DNA from: Megaustenia siamemsis
Taxonomy: Eukaryota > Mollusca > Gastropoda > Stylommatophora > Ariophantidae
NCBI GenBank assembly: GCA_032433765.1
Contig: JAVIAB010000073.1
Location: 60,423,552-60,487,551, forward strand
Direction: 5' to 3'
Length of the DNA stretch: 64,000 nt
Numbering within the stretch: position 1 is the first letter of the stretch; every line of letters starts with the position of its first letter. The notes beneath the pieces are model-generated. The model had not been told where the DNA came from, made no database searches, and was given only the letters and a program-made list of their open reading frames with translations. The translations under genes and the position numbers were made by a program. Below, piece by piece: positions 22,238 through 34,580 of this stretch.

Positions 22238-24572
22238 CTGTTGTAAGCTTAGACTAGATGAACCAACACATACTAGAGCTGTTGTATGCTTAGACAAGAT
22301 GAACCAACACATACTAGAGCTGTTGTATAATTAGACGAGATGAACCAACACATACTAGAGCTGTTGTATGCTTAGACAAGATGAACCAACACATACTAGA
22401 GCTGTTGTATGATTAGACAAGATGAACCAACACATACTAGAGCTGTTGTATGATTAGACGAGATGAACCAACACATACTAGAGCTGTTGTATGATTAGAC
22501 AAGATGAACCAACACATACTAGAGCTGTTGTATGATTAGACAAGATGAACCAACACATACTAGAGCTGTTGTAAGCTTAGACGAGATGAACCAACACATA
22601 CTAGAGCTGTTGTATGATTAGACAAGATGAACCAACACATACTAGAGCTGTTGTATGATTAGACGAGATGAACCAACACATACTAGAGCTGTTGTATGAT
22701 TAGACGAGATGAACCAACACATACTAGAGCTGTTGTATGATTAGACGAGATGAACCAACACATACTAGAGCTGTTGTAAGCTTAGACGAGATGAACCAAC
22801 ACATACTAGAGCTGTTGTATGCTTAGACAAGATGAACCAACACATACTAGAGCTGTTGTATGCTTAGACAAGATGAACCAACACATACTAGAGCTGTTGT
22901 ATGCTTAGACAAGATGAACCAACACATACTAGAGCTGTTGTATGATTAGACGAGATGAACCAACACATACTAGAGCTGTTGTATGATTAGACAAGATGAA
23001 CCAACACATACTAGAGCTGTTGTATGATTAGACAAGATGAACCAACACATACTAGAGCTGTTGTAAGCTTAGACGAGATGAACCAACACATACTAGAGCT
23101 GTTGTATGCTTAGACAAGATGAACCAACACATACTAGAGCTGTTGTATGATTAGACGAGATGAACCAACACAATCTACAGCTGTTGTAAGCTTAGACGAG
23201 ATGAACCAACACATACTAGAGCTGTTGTATGATTAGACAAGATGAACCAACACATACTAGAGCTGTTGTATGATTAGACAAGATGAACCAACACATACTA
23301 GAGCTGTTGTAAGCTTAGACGAGATGAACCAACACATACTAGAGCTGTTGTAAGCTTAGACGAGATGAACCAACACATACTAGAGCTGTTGTAAGCTTAG
23401 ACGAGATGAACCAACACATACTAGAGCTGTTGTAAGCTTAGACGAGATGAACCAACACATACTAGAGCTGTTGTAAGCTTAGACAAGATGAACCAACACA
23501 TACTAGAGCTGTTGTATGCTTAGACAAGATGAACCAACACATACTAGAGCTGTTGTAAGCTTAGACAAGATGAACCAACACATACTAGAGCTGTTGTATG
23601 CTTAGACGAGATGAACCAACACATACTAGAGCTGTTGTATGCTTAGACGAGATGAACCAACACATACTAGAGCTGTTGTAAGCTTAGACAAGATGAACCA
23701 ACACATACTAGAGCTGTTGTATGATTAGACAAGATGAACCAACACATACTAGAGCTGTTGTATGATTAGACGAGATGAACCAACACATATTAGAGCTGTT
23801 GTATGATTAGACAAGATGAACCAACACATACTAGAGCTGTTGTATGATTAGACAAGATGAACCAACACATACTAGAGCTGTTGTAAGCTTAGACGAGATG
23901 AACCAACACATACTAGAGCTGTTGTATGATTAGACGAGATGAACCAACACATACTAGAGCTGTTGTATGCTTAGACAAGATGAACCAACACATACTAGAG
24001 CTGTTGTATGCTTAGACAAGATGAACCAACACATACTAGAGCTGTTGTATGATTAGACGAGATGAACCAACACATACTAGAGCTGTTGTATGCTTAGACA
24101 AGATGAACCAACACATACTAGAGCTGTTGTATGATTAGACGAGATGAACCAACACATACTAGAGCTGTTGTATGATTAGACAAGATGAACCAACACATAC
24201 TAGAGCTGTTGTATGCTTAGACGAGATGAACCAACACATACTAGAGCTGTTGTATGCTTAGACGAGATGAACCAACACATACTAGAGCTGTTGTATGATT
24301 AGACAAGATGAACCAACACATACTAGAGCTGTTGTATGATTAGACGAGATGAACCAACACATACTAGAGCTGTTGTATGATTAGACAAGATGAACCAACA
24401 CATACTAGAGCTGTTGTATGATTAGACAAGATGAACCAACACATACTAGAGCTGTTGTAAGCTTAGACGAGATGAACCAACACATACTAGAGCTGTTGTA
24501 TGATTAGACGAGATGAACCAACACATACTAGAGCTGTTGTATGCTTAGACGAGGTCGGGCAACAATTACTAG
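22238..24572 (+). repeat. Satellite, 41-bp unit x 56
   Basis: Fifty-six full units plus a partial one start CTGTTGTATGATTAGACGAG and continue ATGAACCAACACATACTAGAG. Almost all variation falls at two spots: TATGA, TATGC or TAAGC after the start, and GACAAG or GACGAG. The rest of the unit is nearly invariant. The TAAGC form creates a HindIII site (AAGCTT). Confidence 0.97.
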
Positions 24573-24600
24573 AGTTACCATACAATACACCTTGAAAGGG

Positions 24601-24957
24601 GACCTCGGTAGCCTAGTTGGGAAAACCACCCAACTGGGTTAACGTTCAGACAACCCGTTTTCAATTGCCGCTGGAAATAGTGTGAGTTGTACTCGTGGTT
24701 GAACCCCCCCCCCCCTTCCTCTCCTCCTCCCCAATCCTCCAGTCGATAATCTGGCGGTCGACCCAGCCGTCGGAAGAAATGGATACCAGAGTAGTACTCT
24801 GGGAAGGTGAGGATTGCCGCCTCGTATCGTGAGTTTCGATGCTTGAAGCGGCACTATCCAGAATTCTCCGAACACTTCTGGATAGACGGTCGAGCACATA
24901 AGGGTTAAAACTGGCGTGCCAAGACACCGACTGTAGTCTCGGACTTTGCCTTTAAAC
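24601..24957 (+). mobile_element. tRNA-derived SINE family 2 between two arrays
   Basis: It aligns with 3577-3903 over the full length (GGTAGCCTAGTTGGGAAAAC head, GTAGTACTCTGGGAAGGTGA body, CTTCTGGATAGACGG end) and contains an inserted C-rich stretch near 24705-24740. GAAAGG at 24594-24599 and again at 24961-24966 may be a short target duplication. It lies exactly at the junction of the 41-bp and 74-bp arrays. Confidence 0.85.
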
Positions 24958-24965
24958 CCCGAAAG

Positions 24966-26750
24966 GAATGCACAAAATTAGGCGGACAAAGAGAACTTAA
25001 GCAGAGAAGACAAAGAGTGATAGTCCATGTTTCATAGGGGCATGCACAAAATTAGGCGGACAAAGAGAACTTGAGCAGAGAAGACAAAGAGTGATAGTCC
25101 ATGTTTCATAGGGGCATGCACAAAATTAGGCGGACAAAGAGAGCTTGGGCAGAGAAGACAAAGAGTGATAGTCCATGTTTCATAGGGGCATGCGCAAAAT
25201 TAGGCGGACAAAGAGAACTTGGGCAGAGAAGACAAAGAGTGATAGTCCATGTTTCATAGGGGCATGCAAAAAATTAGGCGGACAAAGAGAACTTGGGCAG
25301 AGAAGACAAAGAGTGATAGTCCATGTTTCATAGGGGCATGCACAAAATTAGGCGGACAAAGAGAGCTTGGGCAGAGAAGACAAAGAGTGATAGTCCATGT
25401 TTCATAGGTGCATGCACAAAATTAGGCGGACAAAGAGAACTTGGGCAGAGAAGACAAAGAGTGATAGTCCATGTTTCATAGGGGCATGCACAAAATTAGG
25501 CGGACAAAGAGAGCTTGAGCAGAGAAGACAAAGAGTGATAGTCCATGTTTCATAGGGGCATGCACAAAATTAGGCGGACAAAGAGAACTTGGGCAGAGAA
25601 GACAAAGAGTGATAGTCCATGTTTCATAGGGGCATGCAAAAAATTAGGCGGACAAAGAGAACTTGGGCAGAGAAGACAAAGAGTGATAGTCCATGTTTCA
25701 TAGGGGCATGCACAAAATTAGGCGGACAAAGAGAGCTTGGGCAGAGAAGACAAAGAGTGATAGTCCATGTTTCATAGGGGCATGCACAAAATTAGGCGGA
25801 CAAAGAGAGCTTGAGCAGAGAAGACAAAGAGTGATAGTCCATGTTTCATAGGGGCATGCACAAAATTAGGCGGACAAAGAGAACTTGGGCAGAGAAGACA
25901 AAGAGTGATAGTCCATGTTTCATAGGGGCATGCACAAAATTAGGCGGACAAAGAGAACTTGGGCAGAGAAGACAAAGAGTGATAGTCCATGTTTCATAGG
26001 GGCATGCACAAAATTAGGCGGACAAAGAGAACTTGGGCAGAGAAGACAAAGAGTGATAGTCCATGTTTCATAGGGGCATGCAAAAAATTAGGCGGACAAA
26101 GAGAACTTGGGCAGAGAAGACAAAGAGTGATAGTCCATGTTTCATAGGGGCATGCACAAAATTAGGCGGACAAAGAGAGCTTGGGCAGAGAAGACAAAGA
26201 GTGATAGTCCATGTTTCATAGGGGCATGCACAAAATTAGGCGGACAAAGAGAGCTTGGGCAGAGAAGACAAAGAGTGATAGTCCATGTTTCATAGGGGCA
26301 TGCACAAAATTAGGCGGACAAAGAGAACTTGGGCAGAGAAGACAAAGAGTGATAGTCCATGTTTCATAGGGGCATGCACAAAATTAGGCGGACAAAGAGA
26401 ACTTGGGCAGAGAAGACAAAGAGTGATAGTCCATGTTTCATAGGGGCATGCACAAAATTAGGCGGACAAAGAGAACTTGAGCAGAGAAGACAAAGAGTGA
26501 TAGTCCATGTTTCATAGGGGCATGCACAAAATTAGGCGGACAAAGAGAACTTAAGCAGAGAAGACAAAGAGTGATAGTCCATGTTTCATAGGGGCATGCA
26601 CAAAATTAGGCGGACAAAGAGAACTTAAGCAGAGAAGACAAAGAGTGATAGTCCATGTTTCATAGGGGCATGCACAAAATTAGGCGGACAAAGAGAACTT
26701 GAGCAGAGAAGACAAAGAGTGATAGTCCATGTTTCATAGGGGCATGCACA
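24966..26750 (+). repeat. Satellite, 74-bp unit x 24
   Basis: Exactly 24 periods of 74 bp separate the first and last GCACAA core (24970 and 26746). The unit runs GCACAAAATTAGGCGGACAA ... GAAGACAAAGAGTGATAG ... TTTCATAGGGGCAT. Variation is confined mainly to GAACTT/GAGCTT followed by GGGC, GAGC or AAGC, and to GCACAA/GCAAAA/GCGCAA. Confidence 0.97.
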
Positions 26751-27507
26751 ATGTTTGTAAGTGAGACAGTATTATCTTTCTCGCTGTTATGTATTCCCCA
26801 GAAGCCTTCTTTTTATAGTTGTATCAACTCTAGAAAGCCAGATAAAAAACAATGAACTCATGTTTGATTCATTAAGTCAATTTGTTACTCCCACATTGCT
26901 ACTTTCTTTTTTAAAATGTTATTTACCAAAATATTGTCCTCATTTATATTTGGCCGTTTCTTTACTTCATAATAATTCTTAAAAGACCCACAGGTCTGGC
27001 AATAATGTTGATCGTGTCAATTACTATTTAGTATAATCGACAACGAAATGTTTATAGTGAAGTCAATTAATTGTTTTAGTGTGTTGTTAAATTCGACTAC
27101 ACTGCACTATGGGCCGTAGAGCAAACACTCAAGTTACCTTGATCTTTTACTAACCGTCAGTCCGGGTTTGTGCATTCCCTTCCCGTTTTATTTATTTGTA
27201 TTTTCTAACTACACTGTAAACTTCGATTTTGAAATACAGAGAGCATCAGACAAGCAAAGGTAACGTCATCCATTATTGCTGTATGTATGTTACTAAATGA
27301 TAGCAGTGGTGCGATCACTGTCATGACAGACCCGTATATGTCCAGTTCTTCCCAAAAAATGGCACAAAGTGTGATACCTTCTATTGCTCGCTGTTTATAC
27401 ACACTTTCATCTCTTCTTTCAGTCGTCCCATCATATTCGCAACTATCTTCACTTCCGGTTCTTAGTCTCATGACTTCCCCCCCCCCCCTTTCTTTCCTTG
27501 TAAAGTA
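26751..27507. other. Unique DNA right of the satellites
   Basis: No gene recognised. The 88-codon minus-strand ORF at 27205-27471 has no motif I can name. Confidence 0.4.
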
Positions 27508-27762
27508 AAAAAAAAGTAAAGTACCCCCGTCACGCCAAGTGGCGTATAGGGAATATGGTGTTAGTGACCATCAATTTTACAGACCTTCAGCGCATGATTT
27601 TTGGAGTAATGTGGTCGGTATTACGCCGTGCCGCTTTACTTTCCCATAAAAATTCGGTACCCATTAAAGGCTGGGTGAACCTGGAAGCCGTCGGTTGGGA
27701 TCGAACCCTACCTCTTGTCCTTTGTAGTCCAGTTCAGTAACCAGTGAGCTATCGCGACTCCC
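27508..27762 (-). mobile_element. tRNA-derived SINE family 4
   Basis: Minus-strand head with TAGCTCACTGGTTACTGAAC (A box) and GGTTCGATCCC (B box); the body matches 515-771. The flanks GTAAAGTA (left) and GTAAGGTA (right) may be a diverged target duplication. Confidence 0.88.
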
Positions 27763-28879
27763 CCTGTAAGGTAGTCATGAAAATAAAGTGATGCAACTGT
27801 ACCTATCCGCAAAGCAGACACGTTACGCAGGTTGGGGGTTTCCGTTGTTTCCCTTTCAGCACGCAGGCTTACTTCTAAAGACGTTGATAACACAAACATG
27901 TTACATTACAAAGAAAAGGGTAGATTCAAGAATAAAACAAAAACCAGAAACTAATTTTGCTGACGTAAAACAGCAAAGAGATATCAATATTTCATTTTTA
28001 GCTTATATTATCTGATTTCGACTTATGGTGGCTTCTCCTCATTTGCTCCAAATAAGCGTGTTTTGGGGTTTCCTTTTCAGCCCACATGCTTTCTTCTGTA
28101 GATGGGGACGGTTATCGCGTATTGTAAAAATAATGACTGCTTGCCTATTTGTAATTATATTTACTTTATTGACGACCGCGATGGAGCAGACGTTAGTGAC
28201 CTGGCATTTTGGGTTCACCAAGTCGGGTTTGATCTGGATTGACTATATTACGGCTAACGCAGCCTTAATAAATCAGTACTGATATTATACACTTTTCTGA
28301 AGAAATTACGAATTTTCTGTGCTTACAATATTGCTCACAAATATACAAATAGTGGAAAAAGAGGACACTAACACCGCACAAGGCAAACTCGAGGTTTTAC
28401 AAGTCTGGTTCTTACCTACAGAAACAATAAGAGAATGAATGTACTCGCCAGTTAAAACATTTCTCTCACTTCAGAGCTTCTGCTCATAATTTGATGGTTT
28501 TAATTTTCCCTGAGAAGATCTGTTGCATGTTCTATGCATTCGTTGTCAAACGTTGCCAATACACCAATTAACAACTGGGCTCTGAGCCGTCAACAACTCC
28601 GTGAAAACTGGTGAACAGAACCAACCAGGACCTTACTCCACTTTCTAGTGCTTCCCCCGGAGATAGACTAAGACACTGTTAACTAGCTAGACAGCGTTAC
28701 AATTATAGAACAGAATCATGTTTTTCTCTATATATCACTCTCTATATTCTCTCGATGCGTGTGGCCAAGCAAGCTGAGTAATGATGAAAGGCAGGTCAGT
28801 ACACACAAATACCGTGCTGCTGAAGTCGAATGTTAATGTCACAGCTCTGCTGCAAACCACAACACAGCGCAACTACGCC
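27763..28879. other. Unique DNA, no gene found
   Basis: ORFs at 28025-28282 and elsewhere are short and carry no recognisable domain. Confidence 0.4.
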
Positions 28880-29200
28880 CACTTAACGTCCGTTTAAGAG
28901 CTCATGATAAAAAGCAGCCGTCGGGTGAGAACAGACGAAGAAATATGGCTGTTACCTAATGCACAAACACGACAGAGCATTCATATGAGAGGGAAGTGCT
29001 CGAGAGAAGCATTTCATGTTATACAACACGTGACTCCAGAACAGCCAGACTGCAGAGCATACACTACAGGACTACAACACTCTCAACACCCTAAGAACAC
29101 AAATATGGTCCATAGAAACAACCCTACATGACAAGTTATGGGGAACCGGTGATGACTTCAAACGCACCGTCTTGTTCGCAACCCAAGCTGTCTATGTCTA
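28880..29200 (+). pseudogene. C-terminal end of an RNase H-type LINE
   Basis: The open frame 28904-29131 and a shifted frame ending KLWGTGDDFKRTVLFATQ then AVYV stop (about 29192) match the end of I/Jockey-like ORF2 proteins and the minus-strand relative at 11215-11523. Confidence 0.6.
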
Positions 29201-29840
29201 AATTGAGCTTTTTGTGGGTCATCATCATTGCACTCCGAACATGTACATAGGTGCTCAATTACCCTCCTCAGCAAGTCTCGCAGTGTCCAGCGACCGACGA
29301 CTCCAGTTCTATGTTGGTTGATAAGTCTTCTTACACGCCCACTAAGTTTCTTGTTTCTGATTGTGCCCATCTTAACTCCCATCTCTTTCATTCCAAGGAG
29401 TGACGTAGACTAATGGTTCTCCTTCCCACATTTCGGAAAGCATTGATAACATCCGCCCTATCCATTAGTTGACCGTCTTCAACGACAGCGCAGCTAGCCA
29501 ACCTATATGTTCTTTCATTTCCCCGTACTCCCGCACATCCAGGGACGTAGATAATGGTTACCCTTTATATGTTTAACGTCAGCAATGGCTCTACCCATTG
29601 CATACATACAAAGCCCGCCTCCACTTTTTTAATCATGCCCATCGAATCACTCGGTATGCAGGCTTAGGTGTAGTCTTGTGACTCTAACTGGATGAATGCC
29701 TTGGTTACTGCCATCACCTCCATCGTCATGCTACTCGTGGTCATACGTAAACACCACTGTCTTCTTTGACTATTCTGCTGCCGAGCGTGTTGTAAATGCC
29801 CCTGCACTCCTTTGGTGTCGTCTTACAGATCCATCTGTAT
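29158..29840 (-). pseudogene. Retroelement RNase H and C-terminal remnant
   Basis: Minus-strand frames include VIYTDGSV (first RNase H Asp motif, about 29815-29838), then PGCAGVRGNERTYRLA (last RNase H motif, about 29505-29550) and NQHRTGVVGRWTLRDLLRRV near 29280. Frames are broken. It meets the plus-strand LINE end at 28880-29200 tail to tail, so two different elements share this junction. Confidence 0.6.
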
Positions 29841-29940
29841 AGATGACTGCATGTCTAATGTATAAATGCAAAGTAACAGTTGATTGTTGAAGAAGAATAA
29901 TAATGTCATATAATAAAATATTTAGCAAGAAATGGTGACA

Positions 29941-29942
<2 letters not shown>

Positions 29943-29976
<34 letters not shown>
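29943..29976. repeat. (CT)n microsatellite
   Basis: A pure CT dinucleotide run followed by (CA)n. The RE-rich minus-strand ORF across it is an artefact. Confidence 0.95.
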
Positions 29977-29987
<11 letters not shown>

Positions 29988-29989
29988 AA

Positions 29990-30868
29990 TAAAGTGGTTC
30001 GCTCTCTCCTTAGAATGGATCCAAGTACGCGCGCTTAGATAAGTCAAAGTCTACAGGAAAACAAAGAATTGAATGGATTGATGGTATAACAGAAATGGCG
30101 CATTGGTATGGACTAACATCTGCCGGTGCGACACCCTTGACCCAGGATGGAAAGCTGCAGCTCGATTACACTTGATGGCACGCGTACAAGATCAAGAGAG
30201 TGTCAAGTTGATGTTTATTTTCTTGTAATTTTGCCACAAGTATGCTTGCAGTCTCTCTTCTTCTCTAAAATAACTGCGGTTACTTCACAATTATGTGATA
30301 AGTATTAGGCAGATTACAAAGCTGTGGTTTTTACAGATTTCCAAACTTCGATGTAGACAGATTTTAAAACTGCAATGTAAACAGTCTTGTAGATACATTT
30401 TTAGACTGTGATCGGCACATATTTTAGTCTGGCTTCAAATACAGATCGACTTTGTCGACAACAACATCAAAGGCATGAAAGGACGATAGCCTGGTATTGT
30501 TAAGTGGTCAGAACCACTCAGAAAGTAACAGCAGACTTCTAGTGATTGTAAAATGCAAATAAATCATAACAAGCAATACAGAAATTACATAACACGTGGC
30601 AAAGCAGTAAAGGTCAAACTACTCAGGGCATGACAGGAATATGATACTGCCAATCATGGACACTCACGAAAATAATAATAAAAAAAAACAACAAATTCAA
30701 TGCAAAATTTGAACAAGAAAATTGTCAGGATAATTGGTATAATAAAAACAAAAGACAAATGTAAGACATTTAAAAGCCTTGAACAATAGAAGAGACATGT
30801 TTGTAAACAATATTTTACACAGGAAAATGCCATTTTTCGGCGACATTAAACGACAAGGCAGCATAGAA
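29990..30868. other. Unique DNA, nothing recognised
   Basis: Weak LINE-like similarity near 30040-30200 (TGGAAAGCTGCAGCTCGA) is not enough to call. Confidence 0.35.
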
Positions 30869-30869
30869 A

Positions 30870-32815
30870 GAATTTTCTTTCTATCTTTTGTTCCTTCCTC
30901 ATTTGCCTTTCGCCGTCGAGAGGAGATATCCATCGCAGTTTCTTGCTCTTCTATTGGCCTCTTCTGTTGTTATACCTCCGAGTGTTTCTAGTATTCCGTT
31001 TATCCACCTTTTTCTTAGTTGTCCTCTTGATCTGGTATTCTCGTATTGTTTGTTGGAAACTCGTGTTAGATTTACTACAGTTCTTTATGTCTTATCACAT
31101 GCCCGAACCACTTGATCTGGTATTCTCGTATTGTTTGTTGGTAACTCGTGTTAGATTTACTACAGTTCTTTATGTCTTATCACATGCCAGAACCACTTGA
31201 TCTGTTGTCGCTTTATGATTCAATAGCTGGTTCCGTTCCTAATTTTTTCGCAACTCCTCATTATTATCTCTTATGTTGTTTTATGTCATGCGCCTGACAC
31301 ACTTAATTTCTGTGGTGATTATTTTTCTAATAGTTCTTGAGCCTAAGGTCCATGTTTGGCACTGATAGCACAACGTTGGGATAAAGAAAGTTTTATAAAT
31401 AGCTCGCTTCGCATGTTACTTCTTTGTTCGACTGTAGTGGTGAGATCTGCCCAATAATTTCTCTCTCTCTCTCTGCGATCAAGACTCAATCAGAATAGGG
31501 TTCCAGACTCTCACATGAAGACAACTGTCTGTTTAAGTGAATTGATCGATCCCACAGACAGAACATCATAATTAGAGTCTGTTAGATCCATCCTGATTGA
31601 GTACCTGTTAAAACGTTGCACTGTGTTCTGCGCCAGTTTATCTGATTTTCTTCTTGCAAGGCAGCAGATTGTCTTTTCTGTAGGGGGATTCTGCCCTTAG
31701 ATGGTCAGCCCTCCCAGGTTAAGAAGCACCATCTGCCCGAGTCACTAGAGGTGACTAACACAGACATGCACACATAAAGATATGAGATGTGACTAACACT
31801 GACATACACACAACAATATGAGGCATGACTAACACTGACACACACACAACAATATGAGGCATGACTAACACTGACACACACCAAGATTTGATATATGACT
31901 AACACAGATGCACACACACACTAAGATAAGCAGACACACTCTGCAATATGAGATATGACTAACACAGATTAGGATATGAGATATGACTAAACACAGTCAT
32001 GCATACACAAAGATATGAGACATGACTAACATAAACATGCACTCACAAAGATAGGAGATATGACTAAACACAAGCACACATAGATATGAGACATGACTAA
32101 CATAGACACACACACACTAAGATTTGAGATGTGACTAGCATGGACATACACACAAATATATGAGACATGACAAACATAGACATGCACACACAAAGGAATG
32201 AGATGTGACTAACATAGACATGCCCAATAATTTGAGATGCATTGTTACATCTTTAGTCTATTTCTATTGCTTGCATGTTTTTTTTTTTATGTCAGGCTGC
32301 TGCCTAAGTATTTGAATTCCTTCACTTGATTTAGAATATTGTCATCTATTGTTATGTTGGTGTCTTGTGTTACTTTTGATATCGTCATTACTTCTGTCTT
32401 GTTTTTGTTGATTTTCATATGTTATTTCCCAATTCTGTTAAAGCTGTCTAGGTGTTTTTGCATGACATATATTTTCGTATGTATCAATGCGTGATCGTCT
32501 GTGAAAAGGAGCTCGTTGATTTTGTCTCTTTCGGACGGATTTGCCAGTTTGCAGATGTAGTCCATGTATGTGATGAAAAATAGGGGGGATAGTACGGATC
32601 CTTGTTTTATTCTGTTTTGATTTTGAAGATGTCTGTATAGCCTGTTGCTGTTCTTAATTTGCTGGTGCTCTTGTCGCATAGACTTCTGCACAAGTTGATC
32701 AAATGTTGGTTAACACCGTTAGTTGTATCTCCCACAGTTGTTCTCTTTGTACGCAATCGAAAGCTTTCTCTTGGTCTTTGTAAATAACAATAACGGAAAA
32801 CATCGTTCAGGCAAA
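30870..32815 (-). pseudogene. LINE family A copy split by a 760-bp insertion
   Basis: The 3' part (30870-31460) and 5' part (32221-32815) are the two halves of one minus-strand LINE A. The right half encodes YKDQEKAFDCVQREQLWEI and the MDYICKLANPSERDKINELL segment with FTDDHALI in place of the YADD box. The left half has the 3' end. The halves meet at a 13-bp duplication, TGCCCAATAATTT. An 83-bp tandem duplication (31027-31198) lies in the left half. Confidence 0.82.
31461..32220. mobile_element. Insertion with 13-bp TSD inside LINE A
   Basis: The repeat TGCCCAATAATTT at 31448-31460 and 32221-32233 flanks 760 bp that begin with (CT)7 and contain a tandem array (31740-32215) of ~38-bp degenerate units such as GACTAACACAGACATGCACA. 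Joining the flanks restores the LINE A order seen near 8000. The inserted element's class is unknown. Confidence 0.75.
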
Positions 32816-32844
32816 CGAGACAGATATATACAAATAGAAGGTGG

Positions 32845-33060
32845 AATATGGTGTTAGTGACCATAAATTTCACAGACCTTCGGCACATTATTTTCTGGGT
32901 AATGTGGTCGGTATTACGCCCGTGCCGCTTTACTTTCCCAGAAAAAAATCCGGTACCCATTAAAGGCTGGGTGAACCCGGAAGTCGTCGGTTGGGATAAA
33001 ACCCTACCTCTTGTCCTTTGTAGTCCAGTTCACTAACCACTGAGCTATCGCAACTCCCTA
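32845..33060 (-). mobile_element. tRNA-derived SINE family 4, 3'-shortened
   Basis: The head at the right end has TAGCTCAGTGGTTAGTGAAC and a degraded B box (GGTTTTATCCC). The body matches the copies at 515 and 27508 but lacks the terminal ~30 bp at the left. It sits at the 5' edge of the LINE A copy. Confidence 0.85.
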
Positions 33061-33183
33061 CCGCTGCGTTAGAGTCAATCGAATGTTTCGGTTTTATGCG
33101 TTTTTGGATCATTCTTTCGAACGTTATGGGGGCATCCATTGTTGTGCATACTACGTCATCATGATGGACGTTCGTATGTCCCG

Positions 33184-33365
33184 AAATCGTCCGTTCCCTC
33201 GTAATGAATGGCGAAGAGGATGTGGGAAGACAGGAAACGATTTTACACAAAATGGCAAGAAAAAAAACAAACAAAAAAAAGCACATACACAAAACAGGAC
33301 GGCTTGGAGAGTGTTTGTTGAAGACCTATGGTCCATAGGGAGATGAAAGGTAGAAGAAGAAGCTT
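33184..33365 (+). pseudogene. LINE family D tail fragment
   Basis: The end of the frame reads NRTAWRVFVEDLWSIGR stop KVEEE, the same ending as 17530-17585 (WKVFVEDLCSSGS stop KIEE). An A-rich AAAAAACAAACAAAAAAAAG stretch has expanded just before it. Confidence 0.6.
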
Positions 33366-33429
33366 GAGATATCCAGCAAGGCTGCAGCACGTACAATGTT
33401 TTGAGTGATGTACCCTAGTTCTACACTAA

Positions 33430-34012
33430 GCTTTACATTCTCCAACAGAAGCAATGATAGACATAAACAATCATATTAATCGAAAAGGACAATTTTGCAG
33501 CTATAGCAACTTGGGTACAACTATTGCCCAACAGACAAATAACTCTAAAGGCAAAACGGGGACTCTACTCAATGAACTTTTCATTCTAACATTGTTCTAC
33601 CAATGCCACACCTGGACCCTAGACGCAAGAACAATAAGAAAAATAACCACCACCGAAATGAAATGTGTTTAGACGAACGACATGAAACAGCCTGATAGAT
33701 AAGATCGGAAATGAAAAAAAAAAAACTGAGAAAAAAACTAGGAATAATTCCTACCATAGAATACATAACGTAACAACAGATGAAATGGGTTAGCCACGCG
33801 ATAAGGCAGAAATATCAGAATGAAACAACGATTCTTCAATAAACGGTGCGAGAACACCATACTCAAGGGTCGACCACGAACAAGATTGGTTGGTGGAATA
33901 TTAAAAACACTAGGAAACATAGCAGCAGAGGCCAACAGAAGAGCAAAAACCACAAATAATATCTCCCCTCTACGCTGAAAGGCAAATGAGGAAGGAAAGA
34001 AGTAGAAGTAAC
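33430..34012 (+). pseudogene. LINE family A 3' fragment
   Basis: Frames give the CYQCHTWTLDARTIRKITTT segment, a VRMTGN-like region near 33670, and the family 3' end with GCAGAGGCCAACAGAAGAGC and a GAAGGAAAGAAGTAGAAG tail at 33995. Multiple frame shifts. Confidence 0.8.
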
Positions 34013-34580
34013 TTGGGGTTCACCCACAGCTAACTACATCTAAGGCCCGCGGGTTGAGAGGGATCACCAAAAGCATGTGACGTTTTCAGCATTGCGAACA
34101 GAGTCGGTTGTAGGTTAAATGACGTCAGCCGTCTATAACTCGCATAGCTGAAAGCGTCACAAGCTTTGGGTGATTTCGGGAAAACCCTCTCAGCCTGCCC
34201 GCCTTAGATATAGTTGGCTGTGGTTATCCAACAACGGGAACTCAGTAACAGAGATTTGCACGTAACTGCAGCGTGGTTTAGTTGGATTATTACATCATCC
34301 AAGCACATGTACCGATGTATAAGTCACTAACATCCCAATGTACACACGACGTGCTTGGTAACTTTTCCTTGTACTCATCAGCATTTTGTTATGTCTCCGC
34401 ATCGAATATTGCCTACCACTGACCGTCATTTCACTCTTGCCTTGATGGTACACTGTCATAATGTTCTCCTCTTGAAGCTGTCAGTTCACATTAGTCTTTA
34501 TCTTCTTATATTTCTTTAACTTGTAGCTTTCCTTTCAAGAAGACTTTCAATAGGTTATCTTGTTCTATTTCATTTGTTTT
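34013..34580. other. Unique DNA left of the 41-bp array
   Basis: An imperfect mirrored theme (CTCTCAGCCTGCCCGCCTTA against TAAGGCCCGCGGGTTGAGAG, about 34045-34210) suggests a foldback about 170 bp long. No coding signal. Confidence 0.4.

Noticed and set aside
22238..26750. CRISPR-like arrays
   Set aside because: The 41-bp and 74-bp arrays are uniform head-to-tail satellites with no unique spacers, in a eukaryotic genome with introns and SINEs.
29770..29988. RE-rich ORF as a low-complexity protein
   Set aside because: The RE run is a (CT)n microsatellite; only the YTDGSV end is meaningful, as an RNase H remnant.
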